From: Monoraphidium neglectum
Taxonomy: Eukaryota > Chlorophyta > Chlorophyceae > Sphaeropleales > Selenastraceae
NCBI RefSeq assembly: GCF_000611645.1
Contig: NW_014013441.1
Span: 1 to 36,696, forward strand
DNA length: 36,696 nucleotides
Direction: 5' to 3'
Below are positions 1 through 11,235 of this stretch, in pieces. The notes below the pieces were generated by a model. The model worked only from the letters and a program-made list of their open reading frames with translations. It searched no databases and was not told where the DNA came from. The stretch's first letter is position 1. Each line of letters starts with the position of its first letter. A program made the translations under genes and the position numbers.

Positions 1-110
1 GGGGGGGGCCGAGCCGCCAGTCAGCTCTTGGAACTGGAGTGGTGACCAGGCACGGGCCGCAGGGGTTGCAGGTGGGGGCCCCGCAACAAGGGGTGACAGG
101 ACTCGAACAT

Positions 111-1282
111 TTAACAGTAAGTACTATTGAAACAAGAATGCCGAAGTACGTGCACCACCGCCTGTGTGAAACAAATGTAACACCGCCGTTGCAGCGATGC
201 ACCCAGCGCTGCGGCGCAGCACCCGGGCGCGCCCGCCGCCGCAGCCCTGCCAGCCTGCAGGCTCACCGTGTCGTCTGGGTACTGCCGCGTGAGCAGCTCC
301 GCCGCCAAGATGAAGTCGTCCACCGCGCTGCTGCCCGCGGCCCCAGCGCCACCGCGCCGGCTGCCCCCTTCGCTGTCTGAGCCCCGCTCCTCATCCGATG
401 TCGCCCGCGGGGCGGCCTGCTGCTGCGGCTGCTTTGTCCCGAGCAGCAGGGGCGGCGCTGGCCCCAGGAGCCCGGCCTGCTTCAGGAGGCTGCGTCGCCG
501 CGCGCCGAGCAGGCCGCTCTGCTGCAGATTCTTGTACTGAGGCGGCAGCGAGGAGGGCGGCGCGTGTGAGGCGTGGCAGCTGAGGAGCTGGGGTCAAAAA
601 AGTGCCGGCTGCATGACCCTTCCATCTTCCAAGGCTACCGGTGCAAACGCATGCAGCACCCGAGCTCTCAAAGCACGCCTGCTGGGCGGCACCGACCCAC
701 CTGCGGCTTGACCTCGGAAAAGTCGATCAGCCGCAGCGTCAGCGGTTCTACGTCCGCTTTCTCGGCGCCGCGCCCAAAGAAGCCGGCAAACAGCCCCGCC
801 AGGCCGCCCGGCTGCAGCGCCGGCAGCTCGCGGCGCCCCTTTGCTGCCTCGCGGCGCAGCGCCTGGTAGCCCTCGCGGCACTCGTCACAGTGGAAGAACC
901 GCCCCGAGCCGCCGCCGCCCGCCTGCCGCGCGCCGCCTGTGCCGCCGCCGCCGCCGTTGGCCTCGGGCCGGCACTTCCCGTGAAACCACCGCCGACAGCC
1001 GGCGCAGCGCGCGCCGCGGCGGCCGGGCTCGGCGTCGATCGCGGTGCGGCAGGCGGCGCAGAAGACGCAGCGGTCGGCGTACCATTCGTTGTCGTGCAGC
1101 CGCGCCCCGCCGGCGGGCACGCCAGCGCCGCCGTATGGCGGAGTGGGGCCAGCGTCGGCGGCGGCTTCGGCGGCCGCGAGCTCCTCGGCGGCCAGCGCCT
1201 GCAGCCATCGCTGGAATTTGGGGTCCTCGCTGCCGGCGCCAGTGGCAGCGGCCGCGGCGGCGCCGCTGCCTACGGAGGCCAT
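111..1282 (-). CDS. PHD-finger protein (3' end uncertain)
   Basis: Exon 1 is 1282..701 and exon 2 is 536..267; both junctions are phase 0 with GTGGGT and GTGAGC donors. The first exon carries a clean C4HC3 PHD zinc finger at about residues 72-135: C72-x2-C75, C93-x2-C96, H101-x2-C104, a glycine-rich loop, then HCDEC. PHD fingers usually read histone H3 tails in chromatin regulators, so a nuclear role is likely but inferred. Before the finger lies an alanine-rich helical stretch starting MASVGSGAAA. Exon 2 encodes a basic stretch (GARRRSLLKQAGLLGP) and an acidic serine-rich stretch (SDEERGSDSEGS). The 3' end is unclear. A phase-0 acceptor at 164..162 would add 17 codons and stop at 111, but this short tail is weak and the gene may instead continue past the window edge. 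The start is the only good ATG upstream of the finger. Confidence 0.75.
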
Positions 1283-1870
1283 CCTAGAGCGGGTCGTGCG
1301 ATGCGATCATCTAGTCGAGCGCGACCACGACGCTGGCGGGTGCGCGGAGCGTGGGTACTGGTGTGGGCACGAGCTGCGCTTAGACAAGGAGGGGCACCTC
1401 ATGCATGGTTGCGCCCTACCGGTCTGGCAGCCGCTTGCGTACCTAGCGAGTGGCGGTGGAGGGCGCCCAGAGCGGCTGCGGGCCCACGGCAGCCCATTGA
1501 TGTGGGCAAAGGGCGCGCGCGGGCCATGGCTTAGCCTGAAGCAGAGAAGGGCGCCGTTGTGACTGCTGGTATCGGCAGGACTCAGCGCAAACGCTGATCC
1601 CGTGATGGTTAGGAACCGCGCCTTCGCAGGTGCCATGGCTGTTGAAATGCGATGTGCAATAGTTTGCTTGCAGTACGGTAAGGTCGTATACCGCAGCTTC
1701 TGAATGTATGGTACCGGTATGTTAAGGCAGCGATGGGGTATGATATGATATTCAAAGCGCATGATCTGCTGCGTGATCGGCAAATTGTCGTCTAATACCG
1801 TACGGTACAGTACCTTCGGCTTCAGATGATCACATAGATCTTTATATCGTTCCTACCGTAGTCTGCACAC
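1283..1870. promoter_or_regulatory. Divergent promoter region between PHD and CUEDC2-like genes
   Basis: This 588-bp stretch separates two head-to-head start codons and has no convincing gene of its own. The half nearest the plus-strand gene has lower GC. It holds several related TACCG/CGGTA motifs: 1674-1680, 1689-1693, 1712-1719 (TACCGGTA), 1796-1807 (the perfect palindrome TACCGTACGGTA) and 1854-1860. A TATA-like TTTATAT lies at 1841-1847, 24 bp before the plus-strand ATG. The regulatory role is inferred. Confidence 0.5.
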
Positions 1871-3680
1871 ATGGCAGCTCGATTGGCCCTGTGTGCCCTG
1901 CTGGAACGTCTGGGGACGTACGACGCAGATGAGGCCCTTTTAGAATATATCTGCACGCTTTTAGAAGATGCAGGTGACGACGATGCAGGCTCAGAGGCGC
2001 TGTTGGATCAGACGCGGGAGCTGCTGGCGGAGATAGCGCCGCGCTTTACGTCTGCGCACACGTCGGCGCGGCAGCAGCAGATGGTGCTGGACCTCTTCGA
2101 GGTGCGAGCTGAGGCATGGACGAGAGCTGCTTGCTGCCTAGTCAGAGCTCATGAAGGCCTCTCCCTATTACATCGTACCACCACAATCCAGGCGGCTCGG
2201 TCTGGAAGCAACAACGGCAGCAACAGCAGCAGCAGCAGTGGCGAGCCACATGTGCCCAGCCCATCTGACACCGTCACCGCGGAGGCGCTAGTTGCGAGCC
2301 TCAGGCAGCTAGAGATTGACGCCCTCGCCTGCGAGAGCACCAGCGGCGCTTTGCGCACCGGCAGTGGCAAAGTTGGTCGCACTGCCAGCGGCACCGGCCA
2401 CTCCCATGCACATGATGTCAGCACTGCAGCGGGTGATGGCATTGAAAACGCAGACCCAGGCACTGTGGCAGCGCTGCGGGAGCTGTGCTCAGGCGCACCT
2501 TCGGACGCATTCCTTGCCCACGTTCTGGCCAGGCGCTGTTGTGGTGATGCTGAGGTGAGTCCTGTCGGCGGATGTTGATGGCAGCTACAGTCCCGTGGTT
2601 AAGTTGTCCACTGGATAACGACTGCGATGTAAGACACAGGCGTGCTTGATGACGCTGCGCACTAATCTGCTGGCTCAGGCTGCAGATCACCACGTGCGTG
2701 TGTGTGTGTGTGTGTATGGGTGGGTGGGTTAGTGTTTGTGTATGTGTGAGCGGCTTGCAGGTTCCTTGCAACAGCGCCGATCCTGCATGCTGGGGCCCGC
2801 AACAAACGTTGCGTGCGGCAGGCCGCGGCGGGGTGGCTGGTGGAGCATGATCTGGATCGCGAGGAGGCGGCGTGGCGGCAGGAGCAGGACGAAGGCCGCC
2901 AGGAGGCGCAGCGCAGCGAGCGCGAGCGGCAGAAAAGCAAGCAGGCCCTCCTGGCGAGGTGAGGGACAGAGGCGCACGACAGCAACTCATTTGACCTTGT
3001 CTGTAGACGACCTCAAAAGTTGGTCAAGAGGATACAATTGCAGGCAACAGCTGTACCTGCATAACATAACGTGATACCATATCCACCACATACGGCAGGT
3101 TTGCCCTGGAGGCGGTACCTGTGCCAACTGACGGAAAGCAGAAGGCGCGGCCTGTGGAGGCATGGGCAGCGGGCAAAAAGCAGCAGCAGCCATCTGGCAA
3201 GGTACGGCTTGGGCGCTTGAGAGCAACGTCGGCGCCTGCTTCAAGGCGTTGCGGGCGGCTTGTGCCAGGACGAGCGCTCACCACTTGCGAGTTGCTTTGA
3301 TGAGTGCACAGCCCTTCCACCCTCGATGTACCGACTGCCCGCTGCTCACGGTCCACATGCGCGCTCAGTCGTGCGCTCAAATCTCAACCTTTCACCAGGT
3401 GCGCTACCTGGAGGGGAGGGTGGTCAGCTCAACCGGCCAGAAGTACATCGTGGAGAAAGCTGAGGAGTATGACGGCGGTAGCCGCGGCAAGGTGCGCAGT
3501 AGGCCATGGTGGGTGCAGACAGGGGCATGCATGCGTGTGTACGAGCTGTCGGTTGGGTGCAAACACTTTGTCGATCGGCAACGCTGATTATCTGAGGCCC
3601 CGCCATTTGACAACATCAGCCTGGTCGTCGACGCTACACAGGTGTACACCAAGGGCAAGAGGGGCAAGGGATTTGTATGA
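1871..3680 (+). CDS. CUEDC2: CUE domain-containing protein 2-like (ubiquitin-binding family)
   Basis: Six exons join in frame to 321 residues: 1871..2101, 2192..2554, 2822..2958, 3099..3201, 3399..3491, 3642..3680. Three blocks match the CUEDC2 family. An N-terminal helical block contains ALLEYICTLLEDAG. A CUE-like helical bundle spans about residues 178-215, across the exon 2/3 junction (VAALRELCSGAP to AAGWLVEH). The C-terminal block VRYLEGRVVSSTGQKY, from residue 279, is followed by a basic tail, KGKRGKGFV. CUE domains bind ubiquitin; animal CUEDC2 has been linked to receptor degradation and cell-cycle control, but the algal role is unknown. The usual Met-Phe-Pro of the CUE motif reads CSGAP here, so ubiquitin binding may be weak. 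A serine/glycine-rich linker fills residues 80-120. Intron 2 contains a (GT)n run at 2697-2722. The gene is head-to-head with the PHD gene. A TGTAA motif at 3880-3884, 200 nt past the stop, may be the poly(A) signal. Confidence 0.85.
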
Positions 3681-4397
3681 GCGCTCCTGACAACTTGTCC
3701 AGGCTTGCGGGGCCATCAGAGCAGCCAGATAGAGCTGCCGTCATCGTTTGTCGTCGTGACGTGTCGATCTCCTACTGTACCATCGTCAGCGGACGGCCGT
3801 TCAACCAGCAGCTCATCCCATCTGTGATACTCTCAAGCTTGTTCTGTCAATTTTATATGGCCTTCCAAGCCGCAGAGACTGTAAGAAACATGCTCGCAAA
3901 GCAGGGGGTTTGTGTAGTCACGTTGTATGGTCAAAGGCATCATGGCGTGAGCAGACCAAGGGTGCAAACAACATTGTGCCATTGACATACAGTTCTGTGT
4001 AAGAGCAGGTTGGCATGCCGTTGCGGGGCCGTTCACCTCCCATACTGGGGCAATTTCCCTTGTGGGCCACGTGGGATACGAAACGACAGCCACTGCTGGC
4101 GACGAGCTACAGCACTGCACGAGCTGCAGAGCCCATGTGACGTGTAGCTGCCAACTCCAATGATTTTTAATAATTCAGTCCGTCATGGCATTTCGCTTCC
4201 CCTACCGGTATACCGCTTGTATTCACTGATTGCAACCGCGATCAGCGATCTGGGCCTTCTGGGCAATCTCAAACTTTTCTCAAAGGTTTTCTGGCGCTTT
4301 TAAATGTATGTGAAACCTCACAAATTCCTTGAGCCGGCGATCTGACGAGCCAGTGGAACTTCGCAGGAATCGTTGAACGGCGGCATTGCTGGTCCAA
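3681..4397 (+). other. Intergenic: 3' region of CUEDC2-like gene and promoter of next gene
   Basis: No convincing coding exon is visible here. TGTAA motifs at 3880-3884 and near 3995 are candidate poly(A) signals for the upstream gene. TACCGGTATACCG at 4203-4215 repeats the motif seen before the CUEDC2-like gene, and lies about 190 bp before the next predicted ATG. Confidence 0.4.
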
Positions 4398-7344
4398 ATG
4401 GTGAGCACAGTTGCAACTCAGGTGCATGTTACGTGGCAGGCACACGTGCTGTGGGCAAGGATAGCACCTTGGCTGTCTGGTCATCTATCTGTTGAGTACG
4501 GCACCGGTGGGTCGCGGCTCCATGCAGCATGCCTGACATGTCCATCATTGCAGGGCACCCAAGCAGACATGTTACAAGTCGATTCAATGGGTGGCAACAG
4601 TGACATGCTCATTGCACGGCTGACGGTTCAGGTGCGCCGTGTGGCTGTTGGCTGGCAAATTTGAATCCTTACGGCAATTTCCTGGACCATCTTCCAAGCT
4701 CTGCGTTCAAACTCATGCTGCGGCTCTTGTTTCCTTGATCCTTGTTCGAATGGTGCACAGGCAGATCAGCTGCGTCAGGCGCACAAGGCGCTCAAGCTGC
4801 AGCTGGAGCAGAGCGAGGTGCGCGGGGGTTGGGTGCTTGCCCCTTTCATCTGGGCGGCACTGTAATCGAATGCCCTTGTGCTTCCTCACGATCAGCTGAC
4901 ATGCATGAGGCACATGCCGCGTGCGAAACGCAGGCAGAGAAGCGGCGGCTGCAAAACAAATTGGTCAACCCCTCGCCTGCAGCGCGCAACCAGCGAGATC
5001 TCCTGGTCCAAACGCAGGCGGAGGTAGGGCCCCAAGATCGCAACAGCTATGGCTACATGGTTCCTGAGCGCCTTGGAATCTAGGCCTAACACCCGCTTTT
5101 CCGCGATCTCGATGATACGTGTGCAAGCGCCCTACCCCCCTGATGTCTCACATCTCCGCACGCCCTGCTCCTTCAGGCCGCTGTCTTGAGGCACAAGCTT
5201 CATGAGGTGACCAGCCAGCGCGACGCTGTGCTGGTGTCAAAGGCGGCCCTGCAGGCCCAGGTGCGAGGTAGCACCTGCTTCTGGCACAAGCCTTACGCCC
5301 ACAAACCGTTCTCTTGCTGCTCTCGAACCCGCCAGACGCTGTCGCGGCACCCCTTGTCCACTGCCGCACGCGTGGGTGCCCTCAAACCCTTCTCAGGTGG
5401 CCCAGTTGATGGAGCTCGCGGCACATGCAGCCGAGGGCCGGCGCGCCACAGCGCTGGCCGCGGCGCTGCATGCACAACTCTCGGTCCTGTGCAGCAGCAT
5501 CGGCGCCGACGAGGCCGCTGCCGCCGATGGCGACGACTGGGCGGACCGGAAGATCGCGGCACTGTGCCTCTGGGTGGCCGAGGTAGGCAGCCGGGATTTG
5601 CCGCGACGCCTCTGGAATTGTTACGCGTGCGGTTGCAGCTGATCCAGTATGATCACTGGTGTGCCGCACACGCTGTTGATGCGCTCCAAGCTGTGTGAGC
5701 TGCAACCTGATCGCAGTGTGTCGATCGGCGCTAGCCATGCCCCATCCCCACTTGCAGGCACACCAGCGGATGCAAGTCTTGGCCTCTCAGATTCACGAGT
5801 CGGAGACCAGCCGGATGGCGCTCCGAGACCAGGTCCTGCAATGCCAGCCACATGCGCAGCAGCAGGCGGTCATGGCGCCAGAGGCTGACAGCGCCTTGAC
5901 ATCGGGACCGGCGCCTAACCAGTTACTTGCGGCGCCAGCGGCCCTGCTGGCCAGCCCCGTGGATGGCAGGCTGGACGCCACTGCGACATCCACACTGATA
6001 TGGGGTGCGGAGGGTGTGGCGGCCCTGCCGTTTGCAAGCCCCGCAGGCAGCCCGGCTGTCACCCACCGCAGCCACACAGCCGCAGCCGATGCAGACGCTG
6101 CCCCGGGTGCGGCAGGAAGAGACCAGGGCGCGATGGGCGTCTCGATCGCGGCTGGCGTCGATGGCGGCAACGACAAGGGCAGCGGCGCACCATCGTCAAC
6201 AGAAGCAGCAGAAGACGCAACGCCCGGCGCCGCTAACGGTGCCGCCCAGGCCTCTCCAGGCGACGCGTCGTTTGCATCTGCGGCGTCAGTGTCCTTGTCG
6301 GCGCAGGTGGCCGGCGGTGCGCTCACGCCGCCAGGCAGCGTCAGCTGGCCGGCGTTCCCCGGGTTCAGTACGCCCATGTCCCGTGTGCCCTCCTCTACGG
6401 GCAGCGCGCGCCCCGCCGCAAGCCCCAGCAGCGGAGCGCTGGGCATGCTGAGCGCGATGTGCGACGGCATAACGCCGCGGCGCCTGCTGCCCTCGCCGCA
6501 TGGGGCGGCCAGGGCTGAGGACTCACCGCTGCGCTCGGCACGAGGGTCGCCGACCGCGGCAGGCGGCCTGGCTGAGCTGTTGGGTGGCACCGCGTCTGCT
6601 AGCAGGCCCCGCGCAGCAGCTGCGGACAGCCAAGAAGAGGGCCACCTGGATGGCCTCGCTGCTTGCCCGCTGCTGAGCCCAGTGCGGGCGAGCGAGCTGG
6701 GCGCAGACGCCGTGCGTGGCAGTCCGTTGGCTGCTGGCTTGTCGCCGCTGCGCCGTGTGCCGGCGCTGTGGGGCCGGCCAGACTGCGGAGAGGAGGGCGC
6801 CGCAGCTGTTGCCGCAGCGGCGGTGCGCTTGGTGATGGCAGGGCGCACAGAGGACAGTGTGCAGGGGGCAGATAGTGATGACGACGCTCGCAGTGACGGG
6901 CCGTTGGCGTCAGAGGCGGCGGGCAGCGAGGCTGGCAGTGCGGAAGCTGAGGAGGTGCAGCAGGTTCAGCAGGCAGGAGCGCGGGCGGCAGGGATGGCGT
7001 CGCAGCAGCAGCAGCCCCGGCGCCGCCGCAGAGGCAGGCGCCTGGTCAAGCTGCTAGTTGCGGCTTCGCTGGTTGGCGCGGGTGGCATTGCTGCCCGCAG
7101 GTTGAGGCCCGAGACAGTGCAGGTGGCAAGGGAGCAAGCGGAGCGAGCGTGGGTAGCGTCGCAGCGGGTGTGCCGCGTGGCCTGGCGCAGGCTGCGGGCC
7201 AGCAAGGGGGTTCAGGCGGTGCTGACAAGGTGGCAGTCACGCCGCCGGTCGGTGCAGGGTACGGCACCCAGCATCGGCAAGCAGGAGCAGGTTGAGGCGG
7301 TGGTGCCCCAGGGCCAGACCGCTGCAACGGAGGGCGGCGCGTGA
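4398..7344 (+). CDS. Coiled-coil protein with long disordered region and C-terminal hydrophobic segment
   Basis: I do not recognise this family. Seven exons, all joined in phase 0, give about 701 residues: 4398..4421, 4554..4631, 4761..4817, 4934..5023, 5177..5260, 5397..5582, 5758..7344. Exons 2-6 read as heptad-like helical coiled coil (ADQLRQAHKALKLQLEQSE, AEKRRLQNKL, AAVLRHKLHEVTSQRDAV). The last exon begins with more helix, then has roughly 380 residues rich in Ala, Ser, Gly and Pro that look disordered, then an acidic stretch. A basic cluster, RRRRGRRLVK, leads into a hydrophobic segment of about 18 residues (LVKLLVAASLVGAGGIAA), then basic helices to the end. This suggests a tether or scaffold held near a membrane, which is inference. 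The first exon is the weakest part: ATG at 4398 could instead be spliced directly at GTGAGC (4401), or translation could begin at 4569. A TGTAA at 7568-7572 may end the transcript. Confidence 0.65.
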
Positions 7345-7712
7345 GTTTGTGCAGGTTTGTTGCTGGCAGTGCAATACAGCGGTACATATTTCAGATAGGT
7401 CTAGGAATGTCACTGATGACCCAGTTCAGCCGCCAGCAGACATTGATTTGGACCAAATGGGAGGCATGAGCCCGACTTGATCCAGGTCCATTTACAGTAT
7501 GTTGGCCGAAACGTGATCACAAATTTTTGACAGTGTACTTAGCTTAGTGGTCAAGGTCGAGCTGCTGTGTAAACATACTGCGAATGACGACTGGTGGAAG
7601 CACATTCACTGCTTGCTCAGCAGCGACCAAACGCCCATGCAGCAGCTTGTCCCAGCTGCGACTGAGGGCCAAACCCAAATGGACCTTTGTGCCCCCACAA
7701 GAGACATGGCCA
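7345..7712. terminator. Convergent 3' ends with crossing TGTAA motifs
   Basis: This 368-bp stretch lies between two convergent stop codons. The plus-strand TGTAA is at 7568-7572. The minus-strand TGTAA reads as TTACA at 7492-7496. If both are used, each transcript runs past the other's signal and the two 3' UTRs overlap by about 75 bp or more. I see no other gene here. Confidence 0.4.
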
Positions 7713-8794
7713 TTACGGCTTGTGCTCTTCAACGATGAGCCCCAACACCTGGTCGGCAAACTTTTGAAACGGTTCCTGCGCCAGCGCCACCTCCAGCGCC
7801 TGCAGTGGGAGACAGGCGCAATGTGGCAGGATCAACGGTTGGCATGGAGCTTGCCGCAAAGCGTGCACAGCAGGGCGCGTTGAGTGAAAAGAGAGACACA
7901 GCAGCTGCTGCAGCGGCCGCTCGGCTGGGTGCGCACGAGCGTCATCCCAAGTGCTGTGCACCTTTTCGCGGTCTGGCGCGCCATCAATTTGCAGCAGCAG
8001 CTGCTGCAGCCGCTCGTCCTTCAGTGTCAGCGCTACACTCGGGTCGTCGGCTGCGGGGCACGCCGTCAAAGGGGCCTGTAAGAGGAGAAGTAGCAACGGA
8101 GGCGCTGCAGCGCGCAACATCCTTACGCACGACACAGGGCCCGCAACTCCCGAAAAGGCATCGCAGCAAACGCGCCGCTTGCCAGGTGTGGAATCGCCAG
8201 CGAATGCGTGTTCCGTGCTCACCTAGCCGCTGCAGCTGGGAGACGGTGACCGCAAACCCGCTGGGGTCCTCGGGGGCCGGCTCAGCGGGTGCCGCCGCTT
8301 CCCGCTGCGGCGCTGCTGTGGAGAGCGGGAAAGGGCGGCAGTGACGCAGGGTATGGTGCTCCATGACCGCACACTTTTTTCATTCAGGATCTGCTGCCAC
8401 ATCAAAAAGACACATACGCATGTACACAGCGTGTGCACAGGTGCATGCGGGTATGAACGCGGGGCCCCACAATGCGTCAGCCCCTTGCAACGGCAGTCTA
8501 GCACTTGCCTGCTCCATCTGCTGGCACAGCGCGCGCCTGTATGGCGAGCACCTTGCCCGGCACATCTTGCCGCTTCTTGATGGACCGCACGGTCACCCTG
8601 ATGGCACCTCGTAGTTGGCGTGCGGCACTCTCGGGCATCACGCCGAGCACCAACCCGTCGGCTGTGCTGCAGCGCAGCTGCCCGCCGGCGGCCTCGTCGG
8701 CTGCAACCGACAGCTCCTGGCCCGGTTTGACGCTGTCCGTGCTGATGTCTGCATCTGTGGCTAGCTCAATGTCGAAATCGACCTTTGGAGGCAT
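7713..8794 (-). CDS. Small protein with ZNHIT3/Hit1-type C-terminal domain, no HIT zinc finger
   Basis: Four exons give 184 residues: 8794..8509, 8315..8223, 8050..7962, 7799..7713, with phases 1, 1 and 0. The last 60 residues follow the C-terminal half of ZNHIT3: a VSQLQRL helix, TLKDERLQQLLLQIDGA, then ALAQEPFQKFADQVLGLIVE. In animals and yeast (Hit1) this half contacts NUFIP1/Rsa1 during box C/D snoRNP assembly, so a nuclear or nucleolar assembly role is plausible. The family's N-terminal HIT zinc finger, a Cys/His cluster, is absent. In its place is a 95-residue module with almost no cysteine (VDFDIELATDADIS, then ADGLVLGVMPESAARQLRGA). It looks beta-rich and faintly like a HIRAN-type fold, but I do not recognise it. 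Intron 1 needs a GC donor (AG|GCAAGT at 8508). The start codon is 61 bp from that of the peptidase gene on the other strand. A minus-strand TGTAA at 7496..7492 may be its poly(A) signal. Confidence 0.7.
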
Positions 8795-8855
8795 GGCACC
8801 CTTACTATCAAAAGATCTGGCGAGACGAGGCTGACACGTAGATCTGCGCTGCCTT
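8795..8855. promoter_or_regulatory. Very short bidirectional promoter (61 bp between start codons)
   Basis: Only 61 bp lie between the ATG at 8794 (minus) and the ATG at 8856 (plus). There is no clear TATA box. The two 5' UTRs must be extremely short or must overlap the neighbouring coding exon. Confidence 0.5.
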
Positions 8856-11199
8856 ATGCGTTTGTGCGTCTCTTCTTCTTTTCGTTGCCCGCTGCTTTGC
8901 CAAATCGGGGATCGACGATCGGGGATCGATGCTGCAGCTGCGGTGTCACTCGTGCGCTCGCTGCAGCTGCAGCGGCCGGCGCTTCTGCCCACCGCCACCG
9001 CGTCATGTCACCTTAGCGCCCAGTACTTCAGCTGGCTGCCGGCCCTACCTTGGCGTCGACGCAAGCAGGAGGACGGGAATGCTGCATACGTACCGCCTCA
9101 ATACCCGGAGCGGCCCGAGCTGCGAGCGATTGGCAGCTTTCATTACGAGGACCCATTCAGCTGGCTGACCCTGCGGCGGCATGCCGCAGAGGTGCGCCGG
9201 CTGCTGCAGCATGAGCGGCGGCACTACGATGCGCTCGCGGCCGGGTGGAGGCGCGAGAAGCAACGACTTGTGGACGAGATACGGCGCCACGTGGTGGGTG
9301 AAGCCTCCAATGCGTGCCGTTCCAATCTGCTCAATGCATAATACAGCTGAGGGGGTATAGACACTCATACTCCAGACCGAGAGGATTATATGATCAGCAG
9401 GCCAGGCTTTCACACAGCAACGTCTCTCCACAAATGTTGGGCTTGACCGTACCTGGAGCGCATCGCTGCAAACAACGCCCTGCGCCGCAACTGCATGCCA
9501 CCCACATACACACCAGGACGAGCAGCACGCGAGCGAGGGCCCTGCGCCCCCTGAACGCGCCGGCGCCTACCTGTACTTCCCCGGGCCGCCTGGCGCCGCC
9601 AGCGGCCAGCCCAGCCTGCTGCGCCGCCCCGCCAGGGGCGGCGCCGGCGTCAGCGGCGGCGGCGACAACGAGGGGTTCGGAGGGGCCCCCCAGGTTGAGA
9701 ATGACGAGGTTGTGCTGAGCGATGAGATCATCGAAGGGGACGCAGCGCGGCTGTCGCAGCGCCTGGGCACCCCTGTGAGGGGTGAGCACGGCCTTGGGCT
9801 GTGGGCACGACTTTCTGGGTTCGGTGCCCCTCGCGCTCTAGCTTGAATGGCATTTCGTCAGGCAGGGCTGAGTGAGTGCAAAGTATATGCTTCCCCGCAC
9901 TACGGCCATTAACGTGCGTGTCCGGGGCCCGTCCTTCACCGCGGCCTTCGTGCCGCAGGCACTGAGGCGCGCTCCTTGAAGCTGTCACGCGACCACCGCC
10001 TGCTGGCCTACACGCTGCCCTTTGACGACAGCGGGGACGCGTGCTGCGGCTGCGTCAGGGACCTGGCTGCAGGTGGGTTCTGTTGAGGAATCCAAGCAGC
10101 GCCGCGCATCAGCTGTGGCGGACGGGGCCTGTCGCGAGTGTGGTACCCCCTCCCCGTCCTCCTTGAGTGTAGTTGTTGGAATTTGATGGTTGCTGTGATG
10201 GAGACGTTGCCCCGTCCTCCCTATACCCCCCCCCATCTTTGCCGCCCCAACCCCCCCATGGGCACACGCACTCAACCCAACTGCCACCTCAAACATGAGC
10301 CCCTTACAACATTACCCCACCTGCACCCCCAAACAACCACCAGGAACCATGCTTGACAGCGGCGTGCTGCCGCGCGCAGACGGGGTGGAGTGGTCGGCCG
10401 ACGGCCGCTGGCTCTGGTACACAGTGCCCGACGACTCTGGCAGGCCCAGCCAGGTGCAGCCTTGGGGGCACTCCTGCATCGGGAGTTGAGCAGATTGTTA
10501 TTGCTGCGTGCTGGCATGGACGGCCTTGCTTTGGCGTCCCTGCTGCCGCTGCAACAGGGCGCGGTGCTCCTTTTGGCATCTCAGGTAGTTGCCCTCAGGT
10601 AGTCGCCCCCGGCTGCTGTCGCAGGTATTCCGCCGCCGCCTGGGTGCCCCTGCGTGCGAGGACGCGCGCGTCTTTGAGGAGACCGACCTGTCACACTTTG
10701 TGTCCCTGACGCGCACCAAGGACTGGCGCTATGTGCTAATCAACAGCCACGCCAAGCTGGCGTCCGAGGTGGGGTGCACGCCGGCGCTGGTGTCCGTTCG
10801 GCTTGCTTGTGTTTCTGGCTCTCTCACACATTCTTGAGTGATGCCAACGTGCACATGCCAGCTTTGCACATTCTGCGTGCACGTCTCAAAAGCGCACTGA
10901 CTTCACTTAAAAATTTTTTAAGTTTCACTCAAAAAATTTCAAGTCCTGCAATGCGGTCTGAACACCCTGGATCGCTTTATGAATTCGGAATTCATCACCA
11001 CCACCCCAACCATCCACACCCCAACAGGTCCACTTGCTGGACGCCCACCAACCAGAGCTGCCCCCAGTTTGTGTCTCGCCCCGCCGCCATGGCCACGAGT
11101 ACTTTGTCGAGCACTGGCGCGGCCGCCTGCTGCTGCTGACCAACGGGGGGGTGGCGGGGGCAGACTACCGGCTGATGACGCTGGGGCTCGAGGGGGTTT

Positions 11200-11235
<36 letters not shown>

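Noticed and set aside
75..113. A tRNA 3'-end-like string on the minus strand (TTCGAGTCCTGTCACCCC)
   Set aside because: The upstream arm does not pair with CCTGT to make a T stem, and no matching 5' acceptor arm or anticodon arm was found nearby, in normal or permuted order.
5793..6848. A 351-codon minus-strand frame
   Set aside because: It is antisense to the last exon of the coiled-coil gene. The sense frame joins six upstream exons in phase, so this is a shadow.
10979..10995. Restriction-linker or cloning junction (GAATTCGGAATTC)
   Set aside because: It is flanked on both sides by sequence of the same gene in the correct order, so it is more likely a natural palindrome. A look at raw reads would settle this.
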